Notes: generated from the sequence alone by a model not told the origin. A DNA stretch of 64,000 bases from Branchiostoma belcheri (GCF_001625305.1 NW_017804020.1:6963376-7027375), one strand, 5' to 3'; numbered from the stretch's first letter, positions 12,501 to 23,559 are shown. Numbers and translations: made by a program.

Positions 12501-15500
12501 CCGTAAGTTTTCCGTAAGTTTTCCGTTACTTTTCCGAAAGTAACGCGTTTCTTTTTCGTCAGACTTCTCCATTCATATGCAGGCGCGGTAACATCACAGG
12601 AATCGTGGGAGGAGTACTAATTTACCTCATGCGGGGCGGGAAATTACCGATACACACCGCTGGAACAGCGGAAGGAACGTTGATCTAGCCTGCATTTTAC
12701 TACTAGTATATTATAACGTTTAAAACGTTTTAACGATCACCGGCGCATCAATTAGATCGACATTTTCTTTTGTCACTGTTGCCCAGGCAAGCGTTTCCAT
12801 AGTTTGTCAACTTTATTTTGCTGTTTTTCTCTGTTTGTTTACTTCTTTTACCACCGAATATGCAATCCTTAGAGATGATCTGAAGTTATAAAGGTCCTTG
12901 TCCGCCGTACATAATAGGCGGCGGGCGTGAGGTAACGTTAGGGATGTGCAAAAACATCGCGGAAAATTCCTATTACACTCGAAAAAAAGGCAGCATATTT
13001 AGCGCGCATATTTAATACACGTGCCCACAAACATTTTTATGGCTAATTATTGGCCAGTTTTGGGGAGTTTTGTTTTGTCCTTGGAGTTTTGTTTAGAGTG
13101 GGACGGAAAGCCGTGCTGCGACTCCGACTCCGTGCACTTCCGTGTTACATTACGTTGTATGTGACCAACAAAATTACGCCAAAGGCACCACAAATCCACA
13201 TGTACATATATTTTTTTCCCGAAAAATCTTTTGAGTACGCATTTCGTTACTAGGATGTTGCTAATTAGTCGTAGAAATAAGGTAGAAACCAGCGTAAATG
13301 TGGCTATCTCGAGATCGCACTTCGCGCGTGGAAGGGCGCCCCAGCATGCAACGGGCTTCGTTCTAGCCAATCAGAGCGCAGGTCATCTAAGGTGAACCAA
13401 TCAGAGCGTAGCTACTTGCATATTATAATGAGCATGCTGCCTGCATCACAGGGCGGCCGCGGCCATGGCGACCGGCCGTGAGTGCGCGGGAAATGTGTTT
13501 TGCAACTATATTTTTACGGGGATTTTCTGACGTTTGACGCTGACTTTGGCACGATATGATAGCACTACCATGTACACGCTACCGTAGGCGACAAATGAGT
13601 GGTCATTTTTATACAATCGTCGAGAAATTTTGGCGTTATACACCCGGAAGTGAGCCGATCTCAGTTTGCGTTCCCTCGATTTTACCCCTCGACAGTTTCC
13701 CCCTTCAAAATAAGAAACAAAACTACCGCTATTAAATAGAACCATGTATTACAATTATCATTTCAACATGATAGATCTATTATATATTCCTTTATTAACT
13801 ATGATATCATCATGGTTGTGGAAAGTCCTCAGCTGGCGAACCGAGTCCTTGCGCCGGGAGTGACGGTACATTTAACCGCTACTACTAGTAAGCCGCGCGC
13901 CTTACAAAATTATAATAATTTTCTTTTGTGTCAAAAACCGCCGTGAATTTAAGGCATGAGTTACCGATTTATATTTCTTCTACGGCAGATATTTCTTGTT
14001 TCGTCACGTCCCATGACGTCCTGTGAGAGCGGTAGGCCGCCGCTGGTACAAAATGTACAAGACATCGTCTGCCCACTGCTACACTTTGTTGACATACATT
14101 GACATTGTATTACACAACGTAATATTTTCCGCTAGAAATAACTATAGAATAGCATTAAAAGATAGAACAATTCGCTTCACACAGTCGACACACGGATAAA
14201 CCACAAAGTTATTTTTCGAATCACATGTCCACTTGCCTCTGGTGCTGTTATTTTTCAAGGGGCAACATCGCAACACATTAGCGGACGCCCCAGGAGGTGG
14301 CAAATTGCTATTGTCTTGTCGGCGCGCAAAACAAACATGAAATCCGACCCTATCACATTAACGCAAACGGTAACGCGTTAGAAATAATTTCTGACGATTT
14401 TCTAACCATTTTCTGACGAAAATCTAACCAAATACTGACGATTTTCTAACCATTTTCTGACGAAAATCTAACTCGTTAGTAACGGGGTACCCGGTTAACT
14501 ATAACGCGAACGGTACTGTATGTTTCTAAGTACTATCAGCATTACATCAGAATCATACTTAAGGTATTAAAAAGTATCTTTAAGGATGAGGCCATCTTTT
14601 ATTGGAGGATTGTGGTTCAAATTCCTTTGGAATGCTCAGTGCAGGTAGAAGTTGAAGTTGATGGATGTAATGGATCTGCAGTATTCAACAGAGCTACTTG
14701 GGCTGGTCTCCGAGCCGCTATCAGATTTGCCATCAGCAGTTCTAGTAATTCTACCGTACCTTGTCCTGGAGTGAACTTGTGTTTCAGACTTGATGCACGG
14801 CCCTTGAGCGGCTTTTCTGTCTCTCTCAAACAGTGGAGAGGATAAATTGTGCAGCGCTGTGAATAATTTCCATTATCTGTTTTGAGGATGTTACAGTAGC
14901 CTGCTAAAAACTGTTTCATTACACAGTATGCTCGAAATACTGGGTATATGCAGGTTAGTGCAGGTAAAATTGGAGCTGTGCCGGTATTTCTGATGTCTGC
15001 TTACACTGGTCCATGTACTGAGTATGCAGGTTAGTGCAGGTAAAATTGGAGCTGTGCAGGTATTTCTGATGTCTACCTGCACCTAACCTGCACTGGTCCA
15101 TGTACTGGGTATATGCAGGTTAGTCCATGTAAAATTAGGGCTGTGCAGGTATTTCTGATGTCTACCTGTACCTAACTTGCACTGGTCCATGTACTGGGTA
15201 CAAATGTATATGCAGGTTACTGCAGGTAAAATTGGAGCTGTGCAGGTATTTCTGATGTCTACCTGCACCTAACCTGCACTGGTCCATGTACTGGGTATAA
15301 GCAAGTTAGTGCAGGTAAAATTGGAGCTGTACAGTCAGGTATATGTATTTCTGAGTGCAGGTATGCAGAAAAAAGTATTTCGAATTCGAGCCCTGTGGAA
15401 TCTTCAACAAAGATGTCAAATGTCGCCCTGGGGTAACATTTACTGGTGCTGCCAGCTAACATAACACTGACATGTTGGGAACAATATGAGTAATATGTGA

Positions 15501-18500
15501 AATAAAATAAATCATTATGGATTAGAAAGATTTATATTTTAAAACACAGATGAAACAGACAACGACCACTTAACTTGCAAGAGCTCTTCTGATGTAAAAT
15601 TTGTACTGTTGACATGCAAAATTGTTTGAGGCACTGAACACGCTTTACAGTCAAGTCACGTCAGCCAAGATGGCCTGCTAAGCTTTGGGTTCACTTCACC
15701 AAAAGGTAATGTAAGGCCAATATGCAATATGCTGTCGGAGGCAGTGTGCATAAAGGTACGCCTATACCGTGTACATGAATGACATTGAAATAATGCAGTG
15801 TACCTGTCTTTTTTATAGCTCACCATATCACCAGTGTTTAGAAATACACTACATGTACCCACCTGCAGTCTGCATTTTGTAGAGACATTTTCAATATTGC
15901 AGGAGAAAAATTAAGCAAACCAATCAATTATTTTTATTGAGAGATTTTCTTTCTTATCTTAGGCCACACCAATTTAATTTCTTGGTTAACGGATTTTTCT
16001 AGAAAAATAATGGAGCGGGCGGGCGAAAAAAAATAAAAATAAAAACAGGCCTAGGCATCCTATTATGGCCCGAAATGGTACGATAGGAGCCATGAAGTCA
16101 ACACACCAGGCTGGTTCAAAATTTTAACAAGGAATTTTGAACTTTTAATGATACCATTGCATTGAAAGATGGAATAACAGTTTGTAACAAGTAGGAAGAA
16201 AAGGACTGTTTTCAACTGTTCAGGGCAAAAGAGTATTTTGCACAGTCTTGATTCTGAATTTTTAGTTTTATTTGCAAATCAGAAAAAAAAGAAGTGGGCG
16301 ATTCCGTTAACCAACAAATTAAATTGGTGTGGCCTGAGGGAGAGTTGTGTTGATCATTACTATCATCATGATCATAGTTGTTGGACTGGCTTTCATAAGA
16401 GGGTAGATGAAATTTAGGCCATGTTTATTTGACTCCATGGATGTCATCAATGCCCACATAAATTTTGGTTTCCCCCAACAATTTTCCACTGTGATACATT
16501 GTACACTGCAATATGAGCAAATATAATATTGTTGTAAATTACACTGATGTCATAGTCATAGAATAACAAAGCCACTATTCCAAAGAAAAAGAAGAAAATG
16601 TGAAGAAATGAAAACAAGAGTTCCACGATCTCATACCTTCGCCAAATGATGTTAACCCTTGCGGTTAACGAATTATACAATTTTAATAATTGATTTCGCA
16701 AATAAGAGCGTCATTTGCATGGATTATATCAGTTGATCATATTCTCCACCCAATGGCAGCCTTATCTTAATAAAATAAGCTATTCTAGCACTTCCTCATA
16801 AATTATGCAAATAAGGTCATCATGTGAATAAATTATCTTCATTGATGTTCACCTTCACTTAACTTCCAAATGCGGCAAGTATGAAATTCCCAGCAATTAC
16901 AACTATGAAATTATAACACTTTCCCATTAATTATGCAAATTAGGTCTTCATTTACATAATCTATATCCTCAGATGTTTTTCTAATTCTCAATTACATGTC
17001 ACAAGTGTTTCATAGTCCTTTTATCGAACGAATCAGATTTATAGAACTTCTTCATTAATTATGCAAATTAGCTCCTGATTTGCATAATTGTCATCTGATT
17101 ATGTCAAGCATCACTTCAGCTACCTACATACCAAAAATCATGACAATCCGTCAACCGGTTATTGAGTTATCAACCTTCGGAGATTTTTCAAGAAACGTTC
17201 CTGCAGTTCCAGAACAAGCTGCTAGGGGGTCTAAACTCAGGTCACATCTTCCCTACCCCAAGAGCTATCTACCAACCAAAATTCGTGACCCTAGCATGTC
17301 TAGATCGCGAGATATCAAAACCGGAAGTTCTGCTGCAGTACCAAGAAAAGCCGCCAGGGGCCCCAAAATCTAATCATTTCTAGGTCTCATTAAGACCTAC
17401 CCACATACCAAGTTTCATGACAATCCATAGTAAGCTTCTTGAGTTATGCTGTTCACAGACAGACAGACAAACAGACAGACAAACGCTACTGAAAACATAA
17501 CCTTCTTGGCGAAGGTAATGATGAGTCTATTATTCCCCATACCATACTCTGTGTGTTAAGTCATCATTTCATCTTCATGACCAAGTTGATTTCATAATGA
17601 AGGAAACCTTTTTTTTGCCAAACCTTTTTTATATTCACATGCTCACATGTTCATCAGTTTTAGGGTTCCCAGATGATGTCATCAAAATACAAAAATGTAC
17701 ATTCCCCCCTATGGAATTATTATTCTAAAGGATTTTTTTTATTGATTGGTGATTGAACTGTTACAGTTAAACAGTTGATGTTCCTCTTGTTCTCAAATAC
17801 ATTATGTCACATGTTAAACAGTTTATTACACTTATTAATATAATGTTCATTCAGATACATTTGTAATGTGAACAGTTGGTAGTCCTGGAGTTTGCACACT
17901 TTCTGTAAGGTGGCGCTTCAAAACAAAACTTAACTGCTACATGAAGAGGGTCCTACATTTACACTGAATACATGATTATCAATGATAACATTAGCTAGCC
18001 CCATGATGACAACTGTGTGATATAATAATGTGTACTATTTTTGTACTATTAATAATTTGTACTATATTGTGTCATTCCAGACCCATAAACATATTGAAGA
18101 GCTACGGAAAGAGATAAATGCAGCCAGACCCCAGTGTCCTGTCGGCCTCAACACCCTGGCCTTCCCCACACGTAGTAGGGCCACCAAGGTGACTGTAAGT
18201 CTGACAACACTTTCTTATCTTATCTAGAATCTTATTATAGGCCATGCCAATTTAATTTGTTGGTACTCAGATTCTTTCAGAAAAAAATGAAGATAGTGAC
18301 AGGGTGACAAAAAAACAAAAAATTACTTGCATTAAAAATATATTTATATATATAAGGGTATTGTTTTTGGTCTGTGTCTGTGCACGCATGTGTGTGTACA
18401 TGTCTGTGTTTGTGTATATTTGTGGTCAGCATAACCTGAGATCTTTATGGATTGTGATGATATTTGATATATTGGTACTATACATACAATGTACTGGAAG

Positions 18501-18958
18501 TAGGAAGATCAAGGTCACATTTGGGTTTCCTGGTAGGTGAAGGTTAAAAGGAACAGTAATATAGACTTGAACATAAAAAGTTGTCTTATTTTCAGGAGGA
18601 GAAGGAGAGACAGCCGTATGTCTATCTGAACTGCGGACACGTTCACGGCCATCACTTATGGGGACAGAAGGAGAACGAGAACGGGGACCGGGAGTGTCCC
18701 ATGTGTCGCACCGTGGGGCCCTACGTCCCCCTGTACATGGGGAACGAGCCGGCGTTCTATGTGGACTGTGGTCCGCCCACCCACGCGTTCTGTCCCTGCG
18801 GGCACGTGTGCTCGGAGCAGACGGCCCGCTACTGGGCGCAAGTACCGCTGCCTCACGGAGTCCATGCATTCCACGCAGCCTGCCCCTTCTGTGCAACACA
18901 ACTCACAGGAGAGCAAGGCTTTATCAAGCTCATATTCCAGAACGATATCGGGACGTAG
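397..18958 (+). CDS. PELI: Pellino-family E3 ubiquitin ligase (whole gene, 7 core exons plus a possible 5' exon)
   Basis: Pellino proteins are RING-like E3 ligases that bind phosphorylated IRAK and RIP kinases in Toll/IL-1 receptor signalling in the cytoplasm. Core exons are 3874-4005, 4723-4852, 8731-8832, 10222-10419, 10824-11111, 18081-18194 and 18596-18958. All are joined by GT-AG introns with matching phase. Starting at the ATG at 3926 gives 424 residues, close to the roughly 418 of vertebrate PELI1. Visible family hallmarks, by residue: KYGELVVLGYNGSLP near 20-34, IGRSTE at 105-110 and STISRFACRI in the FHA-like phosphothreonine-binding part, GLTTNGVLIMHP and SLIDLCGATLLWR-like stretches, then the C-terminal RING-like cysteines C317, C338, C341, C370, C372, C376, C400 and C403. 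A phase-compatible exon at 397-518 could add 58 residues. The identification is firm; the true N-terminus is not. Confidence 0.93.
2461..2802 (+). repeat. GTGCACC-rich CAGGGCTCG-ended repeat, copy 1
   Basis: Bounded by CAGGGCTCGAAAT and a matching inverted end (CCAGCCCTG). The interior repeats GGTGCAC many times in both directions. Copies recur at 3481, 36215, 41517, 42004 and 52068. Non-coding MITE-like element. Confidence 0.75.
3151..3385 (-). repeat. Degenerate copy of the GTGCACC-rich repeat
   Basis: Starts GGGCTCAAAATATCC and contains the same internal AATATTTTCGTAGGTTTAC stretch in inverse orientation. The far end has decayed. Confidence 0.45.
3481..3802 (+). repeat. GTGCACC-rich repeat, copy 2
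   Basis: Same ends and interior as 2461-2802, ending 71 bp before the Pellino acceptor at 3873. Confidence 0.75.
3874..4005 (+). CDS. PELI: Pellino exon with conserved N-terminus
   Basis: The acceptor is TTGTTGGCAG ending at 3873 and the donor is GTAGGT at 4006. The ATG at 3926 gives MSTEENGEVPSSPEKALLKY, aligned with the start of vertebrate Pellinos. The 52 bases before it are also open and would be coding only if the 397-518 exon is used. Confidence 0.85.
4220..4600. repeat. GGCAACC-motif imperfect inverted repeat
   Basis: GGTTGCCC/GGGCAACC motifs cluster at both ends (4241-4300 and 4518-4592) in opposite orientation around an A/T-rich centre with a C9-A9 tract near 4328. Probably a decayed MITE. 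Confidence 0.45.
4723..4852 (+). CDS. PELI: Pellino exon, residues 27-70
   Basis: The acceptor is CTTCCAG and the donor is GTAGGA. The exon encodes YNGSLPYGEKGRRKTRFTLF and ANGVKPSTHHIAKTPQASK, a diagnostic Pellino block. It ends in phase 0. Confidence 0.93.
6380..7117. repeat. Nested repeat copy 1
   Basis: Begins AACTAGAAAGGCCAATATTT and ends near GGTGAACCCATAATAAC. Highly similar to 28988-29712, including the CAGGGAAAGAATGGGAAACAC stretch and an A/G-rich tract at 7020-7065. Confidence 0.65.
7123..7142. other. Assembly gap (20 N)
   Basis: Twenty undetermined bases directly after the nested repeat. The real missing length is unknown. Confidence 0.99.
7333..7605 (-). repeat. Repeat shared with 53085-53455
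   Basis: TTTATGGTTGGTGCTAAA, GTTTGTGGTGCCACCACAAA and the end TTACATAATGCAGCTTTAA recur in inverse orientation at 53085-53455. Non-coding. Confidence 0.5.
8731..8832 (+). CDS. PELI: Pellino exon, residues 71-104
   Basis: Exactly 34 codons between CACTTACAG and GTAAGC. It reads SVSYTLSRNQTVVVEY and DEDTDMFQ, part of the FHA-like region. Confidence 0.94.
9680..10125 (+). repeat. Tandemly duplicated repeat ending in a LINE-like tail
   Basis: Two roughly 150-bp units share GGGCAAGTTACC, CTTAAATGGATGTT and TGTTTTTTC. The segment ends GACATCAATAAAGCCAATCT followed by CTGAAT units, typical of a truncated non-LTR retrotransposon 3' end. Confidence 0.5.
10222..10419 (+). CDS. PELI: Pellino exon, residues 105-170
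   Basis: 66 codons between CCTCCTCAG and GTAAGT. It contains IGRSTEPPIDFVV, STISRFACRI and ARIYAAGFDSSNNIFLG, including the conserved Arg of the FHA-like phosphopeptide-binding surface. Confidence 0.95.
10824..11111 (+). CDS. PELI: Pellino exon, residues 171-266
   Basis: 96 codons from a CCCCACTCAG acceptor to a GTAAGA donor. It contains DGLTTNGVLIMHP, WREVSVCGGIYSLRETR and LIDLCGATLLWR. GC content is higher than in the surrounding introns. A repeat begins only 7 bp after its donor. Confidence 0.95.
11119..11493 (+). repeat. TGTCCC-rich CAGGCCTCG-ended repeat, copy 1
   Basis: Starts CAGGCCTCGAAATTAAC and ends TTTTGAGCCCT, with repeated TGTCCCA motifs inside. The second copy is 42573-42983. 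It begins 7 bp after the Pellino exon donor at 11112. Confidence 0.65.
12276..12306. repeat. ATTC tetranucleotide microsatellite
   Basis: Seven to eight ATTC units. Confidence 0.9.
12425..14518. mobile_element. 2.1-kb TA-flanked element without transposase, copy 1
   Basis: Terminal inverted repeats begin CAGTACCGTTCGCGTTATAG and end with its complement. TA lies directly outside each end (12423-12424, 14519-14520). CCGTAAGTTTT units recur near the left end and TTTTCTAACCATTTTCTGACG units near the right. The GC-rich centre has paired CCAAT boxes. No transposase or other convincing frame is present, so it looks like a large non-autonomous DNA transposon with a Tc1/mariner-type TA target. It lies in the Pellino intron. 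The second copy is 56354-58420. Confidence 0.85.
13367..13401. promoter_or_regulatory. Paired CCAAT boxes inside element copy 1
   Basis: CCAATCAGAGCG occurs at 13367 and 13397, 30 bp apart, followed by a TGCATATTATAATG stretch and a CG-rich segment. This resembles a CCAAT-driven promoter. Copy 2 keeps the same spacing (57270, 57300). Confidence 0.45.
14936..15397 (+). repeat. Tandem GCAGGT-rich repeat with CTCGAAAT/TTCGAGCCC ends
   Basis: Four to five imperfect units carry TGCAGGTTAGTGCAGGTAAA, TATTTCTGATGTCTACCTG and GGTCCATGTACTGGGTA. The array is bounded by CTCGAAAT and ATTCGAGCCCTG. Related single units occur at 9225-9545 and 59225-59405. Confidence 0.65.
15961..16335 (+). mobile_element. 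GGCCACACC MITE, copy 1
   Basis: About 375 bp with long inverted ends starting AGGCCACACCAATTTAATTT and containing CTTGGTTAACGGATT. One of at least twelve copies in the window. The TTA/TAA flanks of the family suggest a PIF/Harbinger-mobilised non-autonomous element. Confidence 0.85.
16417..17690. mobile_element. GGCCATGTT-family element with an inserted octamer-bearing repeat
   Basis: The left end GGCCATGTTTATTTGACT and the right stretch TTTTAGGGTTCCCAGATGATG match the family at 6246 and 27836. The interior 16635-17516 is a separate insert. Confidence 0.6.
16635..17516. repeat. Insert with ACCTTCGCCAA ends and ATGCAAAT units
   Basis: Perfect 11-bp inverted ends ACCTTCGCCAA/TTGGCGAAGGT. ATTATGCAAAT recurs at 16802, 16927 and 17056 (spacing 125-129 bp), each followed by an inverted ATTTGCAT-like half. 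An ACAG microsatellite lies near 17459-17485. No convincing coding frame. Confidence 0.65.
18081..18194 (+). CDS. PELI: Pellino exon, residues 267-304
   Basis: 38 codons, acceptor GTCATTCCAG, donor GTAAGT. Encodes LRKEINAARPQCPVGLNTLA and a short variable linker before the RING-like region. It follows a 7-kb repeat-filled intron. Confidence 0.94.
18239..18310 (+). repeat. Truncated GGCCACACC MITE
   Basis: Only the left end (AGGCCATGCCAATTTAATTT and about 50 bp more) remains, between two Pellino exons. Confidence 0.6.
18596..18958 (+). CDS. PELI: Pellino terminal exon with RING-like domain
   Basis: The acceptor is TTATTTTCAG and a TAG stop lies at 18956-18958. The exon encodes residues 305-424: NCGHVHGHH, ECPMCRTVGPYVPLY, CPCGHVCSE and HAACPFC, the zinc-binding core of the Pellino RING-like domain needed for E3 activity. 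Open frames on the opposite strand here are shadows of this GC-rich exon. Confidence 0.96.
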   Translation, partial: EEKERQPYVYLNCGHVHGHHLWGQKENENGDRECPMCRTVGPYVPLYMGNEPAFYVDCGPPTHAFCPCGHVCSEQTARYWAQVPLPHGVHAFHAACPFCATQLTGEQGFIKLIFQNDIGT

Positions 18959-20142
18959 TTTAAATCCCTGTAGGTAGGAAAGTCGGATTACCCCGGGTAG
19001 CCTAGTTAGGATCAATTTCAAAGTTGAAAATTAAAAAAAAATTATTCAACCCAAGAGGCAGGTTGCGTTCACTGTTACACCAGTCAAGGAGGAGAGAAAA
19101 AAAAACGCCACGCGAGCACTACTGTAACGTTGCCCTTCGGTTCCAACTTGAAAAGGACTTTCAAGGGCTAACAAGACATCTGGTCAGTAGGATGGTCAAA
19201 CTAGTCAGCTAATGGAAAAGCTGCTGATGCCTCCCTTCTGTAGAATATCACGTTTCGTTGCAGCTGTAACAGAAAGAGCAAAACCAAACCTTGCTGTCCA
19301 CATGCTGGCATTGCAATGATTTACCAAAAGCTGCAGCTCTGTAAGCCTTTAAATACCAACCGTACAGGAGTTCTGAAGAATTGGCTTTTGTAAAGTTGCG
19401 TTGCCAGAGTGAATATCAGGGTCATAGCAAAGACAAGCAGAATTTACAGATTCAAGATAGTTACATTGAAGATTTTGATACGAACATCTGTTGTTCTTGT
19501 TTCTCTCTATTTTAAATGCATTGTGTTCAACATTAATATTATAGTTGTTGCACGTTGGAGGGAGAATTTCAATTTTTATGAATCAATCAATCAATTAGCT
19601 TACAAATGATTATTGTATTTATTAATTTCATGAACATTTATTATTTTGATACATTGTACACTTATTTATATCATTCTGAACACCTGAAAACACACAGAAT
19701 ATGCCTAGACCATGACTTTGTTTCAATGGCAATGACTCTGAAATAGAGGCCGTACATTGTTACTAAACGGAAAGAACACTAGTCTGTCAATATGTGCCGG
19801 CATTGCCCTGGATTCATTGTAAAATCAGTTTTATTGAATATGTGTTTTTTGTTGTTTAATTTTGTGTACAGTGTGTATTTGGCATGCCAGCTTGCTACCT
19901 CAGTGACAGATACATGATTGTCAATGCTGTCTTGCCAGTACTACAAATTGGTTCATGTAAGGCACATTCCCTTAGCCCCCCTGTCCACTAGACAGATATT
20001 GGTGCAAGACTGCAATCAAGTTTGGATTATTTTGTGCATTATCCTTGGTTTTGAACAAATATGACACGTGTGATGTATACTGCACGATATAAAAGTATTA
20101 TTAGAAGTTATTTATAATAACAAGACAAAAAATTTGTCCTTT

Positions 20143-20524
20143 AGGCCACACCAATTTAATTTGATGTTTTTGATTTATTTTAATTTGCCCTATCCATTTT
20201 TTTCTGATTTGAAAAAAAAAATTCTAAGTCAACTGCAAAATGCTCAATGAAAGACATTTTTTGCCCCAACAGTTGAAGAAAGTCCTTTTCTTCCTAGTTG
20301 TTAAAGTTTTTCAGTGTAAGTAACAATGCAATTTTGTTTCATTAAAAGTTTAAAATCTATTGTTTTAATTATAAACCAGCCTGGTATGTTCACTTCATGG
20401 CTCATATTGTAACATTTCTGGCTATCACGGGGTGCCTTGGCCTGTTTTTTTCCCCCTCTCGCTTTATATTTTTTCTGAAAAAAAATCCGAGAAACAACAA
20501 ATTTAAATTAAATTGGTGTGGCCT
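20143..20524 (-). mobile_element. GGCCACACC MITE, copy 2
   Basis: Full-length with AGGCCACACCAATTTAATTT at the left and AATTGGTGTGGCC at the right. TTA flanks both sides. Confidence 0.85.
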
Positions 20525-23127
20525 TATGTATAAAATTCTCTTAAAATCTGTCAAATGTTCATTTGCTCACATTTTGCAGCCTCCAGTGGACAGGGGGTGT
20601 TGAAAAAAAGTTCCATCTCAACAGTAGAGCACTGCAAACTACTACAACAGTATTATTATCCATGGCTATTCCACTAGGGGTACAGTTCAGTTATTTTGAC
20701 CTGTGCCACTGAACTGTTTTCTAAAACACAGATGAACTTTTATTCTTATATTGGAGGGATATTTTGGTCATGTTCATAGTTTACTGTATTCAAGCTGGAA
20801 ATATCTCTTTACATTACATGTATGCCACTGCCATATTTTTTTTTCTTTCTCATCATAATATTGTTCCACATGATAAGATATGACAGATGGCCAGTGCAGA
20901 TGTTATTGATTTATTACTTGAGATGGTTTGTACAAGTTTTAGAACACATTGTATCATTCCAATGACTTTCAGCCCAAAGGCTCACACCAACAATGAATTT
21001 GGCCATCTAGGCAATGCAGGGCTCAAGCCAGTGCCTAGTAGACTTTTCCATCAATTGAAGGAACTTTGTGGCTTGTGACGAAAAATTTTAAAACCAGTCT
21101 GTCAACCTTCATGGACAAAAATCTAGCTAAAAAGTTAAAACATACCGACAACCACAAGATTTGCCTCTCGAAATGCGGGAAATTGCACTTGTAAAGGCTT
21201 GAAAATCCAAAATTTCCCCCATAGATTGCATAAGCCCTACAGCTCCAATCATGAACCTGGGCTGACGAAAAAAAAAATTGAGCTGGCTAGAGCCTTGTTC
21301 AAATAGTGAAAACTAGAGGAGGGAAAATAAAGGAAAATTATGATGGTCAATTCTACAATTTCTGTATCATAAATGCCTAATGTCTTGCCAGACCAACCTG
21401 TTTGCTTTTGCACCTAAAGACTTTTTTGGTTATGCCTCAGGGGTGGATCCATTTTACAGCAGCATTGACACAATTGAAAGATCACTTTATCGCAGCTGTA
21501 TACATGTCGTCTTCACATGCCATTCCATTTCAGTTTGGTAAGAACGTAATGTACAGCAAACTAGCACTCGCATTGCAAAAGGCTCTTGGAGTGAATATGG
21601 TAAAACACATTTAAGTAGGAAAGAGGTGTTTGGGCCTGTTTCACACGAAAATTATGGTTTTGTTCAAAGTACGCTCACCACTTATACTTTTTTTGAAAAA
21701 TTTGTTTCTGCCATGAAATGGTGCAATTAAAAGCATACTTTGTGTGGATGAACAACATAACATACATGTAGAGCTGAATTTATCGTCCTACACAATAAGA
21801 TGTGCTGCAACCCTTCTAGAGATTTATCTCAAAAAAGCTTAGTAATCAAAAACTTGTTTCAACATTTCAAGCTGTATAGTTTTCATGTGAAACAGATCTA
21901 AGTTATTTGCACTTGAATGCTGTTAGTAGATGAACTTGTAGTGTTATAGAATTGGAGATTCTGTACTTTGGATAATGTCATCATCATCTAGTGTTGAACT
22001 ATATAAAGATGGCCGGTCCAGCTCCCCAGTTGTAAATACGACAAAACAGTGCTGCCCATACAGACCTATATCTGTATGGCGTTTTGGCTGTTAACGTGTA
22101 ATGTTGCTGCAATGTGAAATTTCCTGTATAACTTCCACAAAGAAAAAATGCATTTTTGTACGAAGCGTTCAATGCACTAACTGTACAGTGTAGATGGGAC
22201 TTCCAGGATAGTCAGTACAACTGCAAAAGTGTACTGCTCGCTCTCTCAATTTTTTTTTTCACGATAAACAAAGGCTTCCTCTGTAATTTTTATTTCCCCG
22301 GACGGAAACTTGGGTACTGTAAAACATTGTAAATACATTGTTTCTGTGTGAGTCCCAAGTATATGTCATGACTGTCCTCAAAGGTAAAGTGGTCAACTGT
22401 TACAGTATTTTAAGAAACTACAGAGGACAAAATTTTGCAAACTGGCTGGAAGTTTATGGAGAGATATCTGTGCTGTGTACAGGGCTTTGCATGGCAGACA
22501 ATGCAATATTACCAGACACGGTCGTAAGTATATCCTAGGATATATTTCTGTCAACAGAAAAGCCACTGTCTGCATAGGTATTTTTGGATAGCAACAATGT
22601 TTAACTCCAAGCTTGCCTTGTGTGGCTCCCATTGCTTAAAATTGAAGGCTATGATTTTGCTTTGAAGATTGGCCAGCTTGTTTGCCACTGGCAGCAAACG
22701 AATACCTTTCCACAATGAAATGCGCCCTGGAACAACTGTATTATAGTCATCTTTAAAACCCAAGATCTTGACGGCGAAAAAGCCAACTACTGGATTCTGT
22801 GTAATTGAAAACCAGGAGTCTGGGAGAATAGAGCAGTATCTGTGTCTTCCTGCCCACACAAATTATCTGTGTACCTGTAAGTACCAGTAGCGCTAGGCTA
22901 GAGTATATATGGTGACATGTAGAGGTCAAGTACTTAGGATTGTAACTAACTTGTCACTCTGTAGAATAAAAGGAACAAAACTGTGTACCAAACATCTTGT
23001 CTTGAGTGTTGATTGTAACTTACATTTGCTCTTGGGCTATTTTTGTTGACACAGTCTGGTAGGGTTTTGAGTGAGGCCATATTGTGATGGCTGAACATTG
23101 ACAGAAATCTATGACAATCTTTTATAT

Positions 23128-23511
23128 AGGACCAAACCAATTTAATCAATTTAGCCCACACCATTTTTAATTTGTTTCTTCTTGGATTTTTTTAGAACAA
23201 ATATGACGGTCACCAAACATGTCTAGGCATCCTATTATAGCCCCAAATGCTACGATAGGAGTAATGAAGTCAATACATAAGGCTGGGTTAATATTTTAAC
23301 AATGAATTTTGAACTTTTAATCAAACCACTGCATTGATAGATGGAAAAACTGTGTCAACTATATGAAGAAAAAAGACTTTCCTCAACTGTTGGGGGCAAA
23401 ATATGAGCATATTTGAGTTGATTCAGAACCAGAATATTTTTTGTTGTTGCAAATCTGAAAAAAAATGAAGAGGCAAAATCAGAGAACCAACAAATTAAAT
23501 TGGTGTGGCCT
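23128..23511 (+). mobile_element. GGCCACACC MITE, copy 3 (diverged left end)
   Basis: The right end ACAAATTAAATTGGTGTGGC is intact. The left end is disturbed by an extra CCAATTTAATCAATTTAGCC stretch. Confidence 0.75.
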
Positions 23512-23559
23512 TAGGCGTTGGAACTGGAGCAACCTATGCACAACCTAACTTTTGGCTTT

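Noticed and set aside
13047..13370. 107-residue frame in the 2.1-kb element as a transposase or accessory gene
   Set aside because: It begins at a TTG rather than ATG, is cut short in the second copy and shows no DDE or other motif.
18426..19021. 157- and 121-residue frames opposite the Pellino terminal exon
   Set aside because: They are antisense shadows of the GC-rich RING-like exon, with no recognisable domain.
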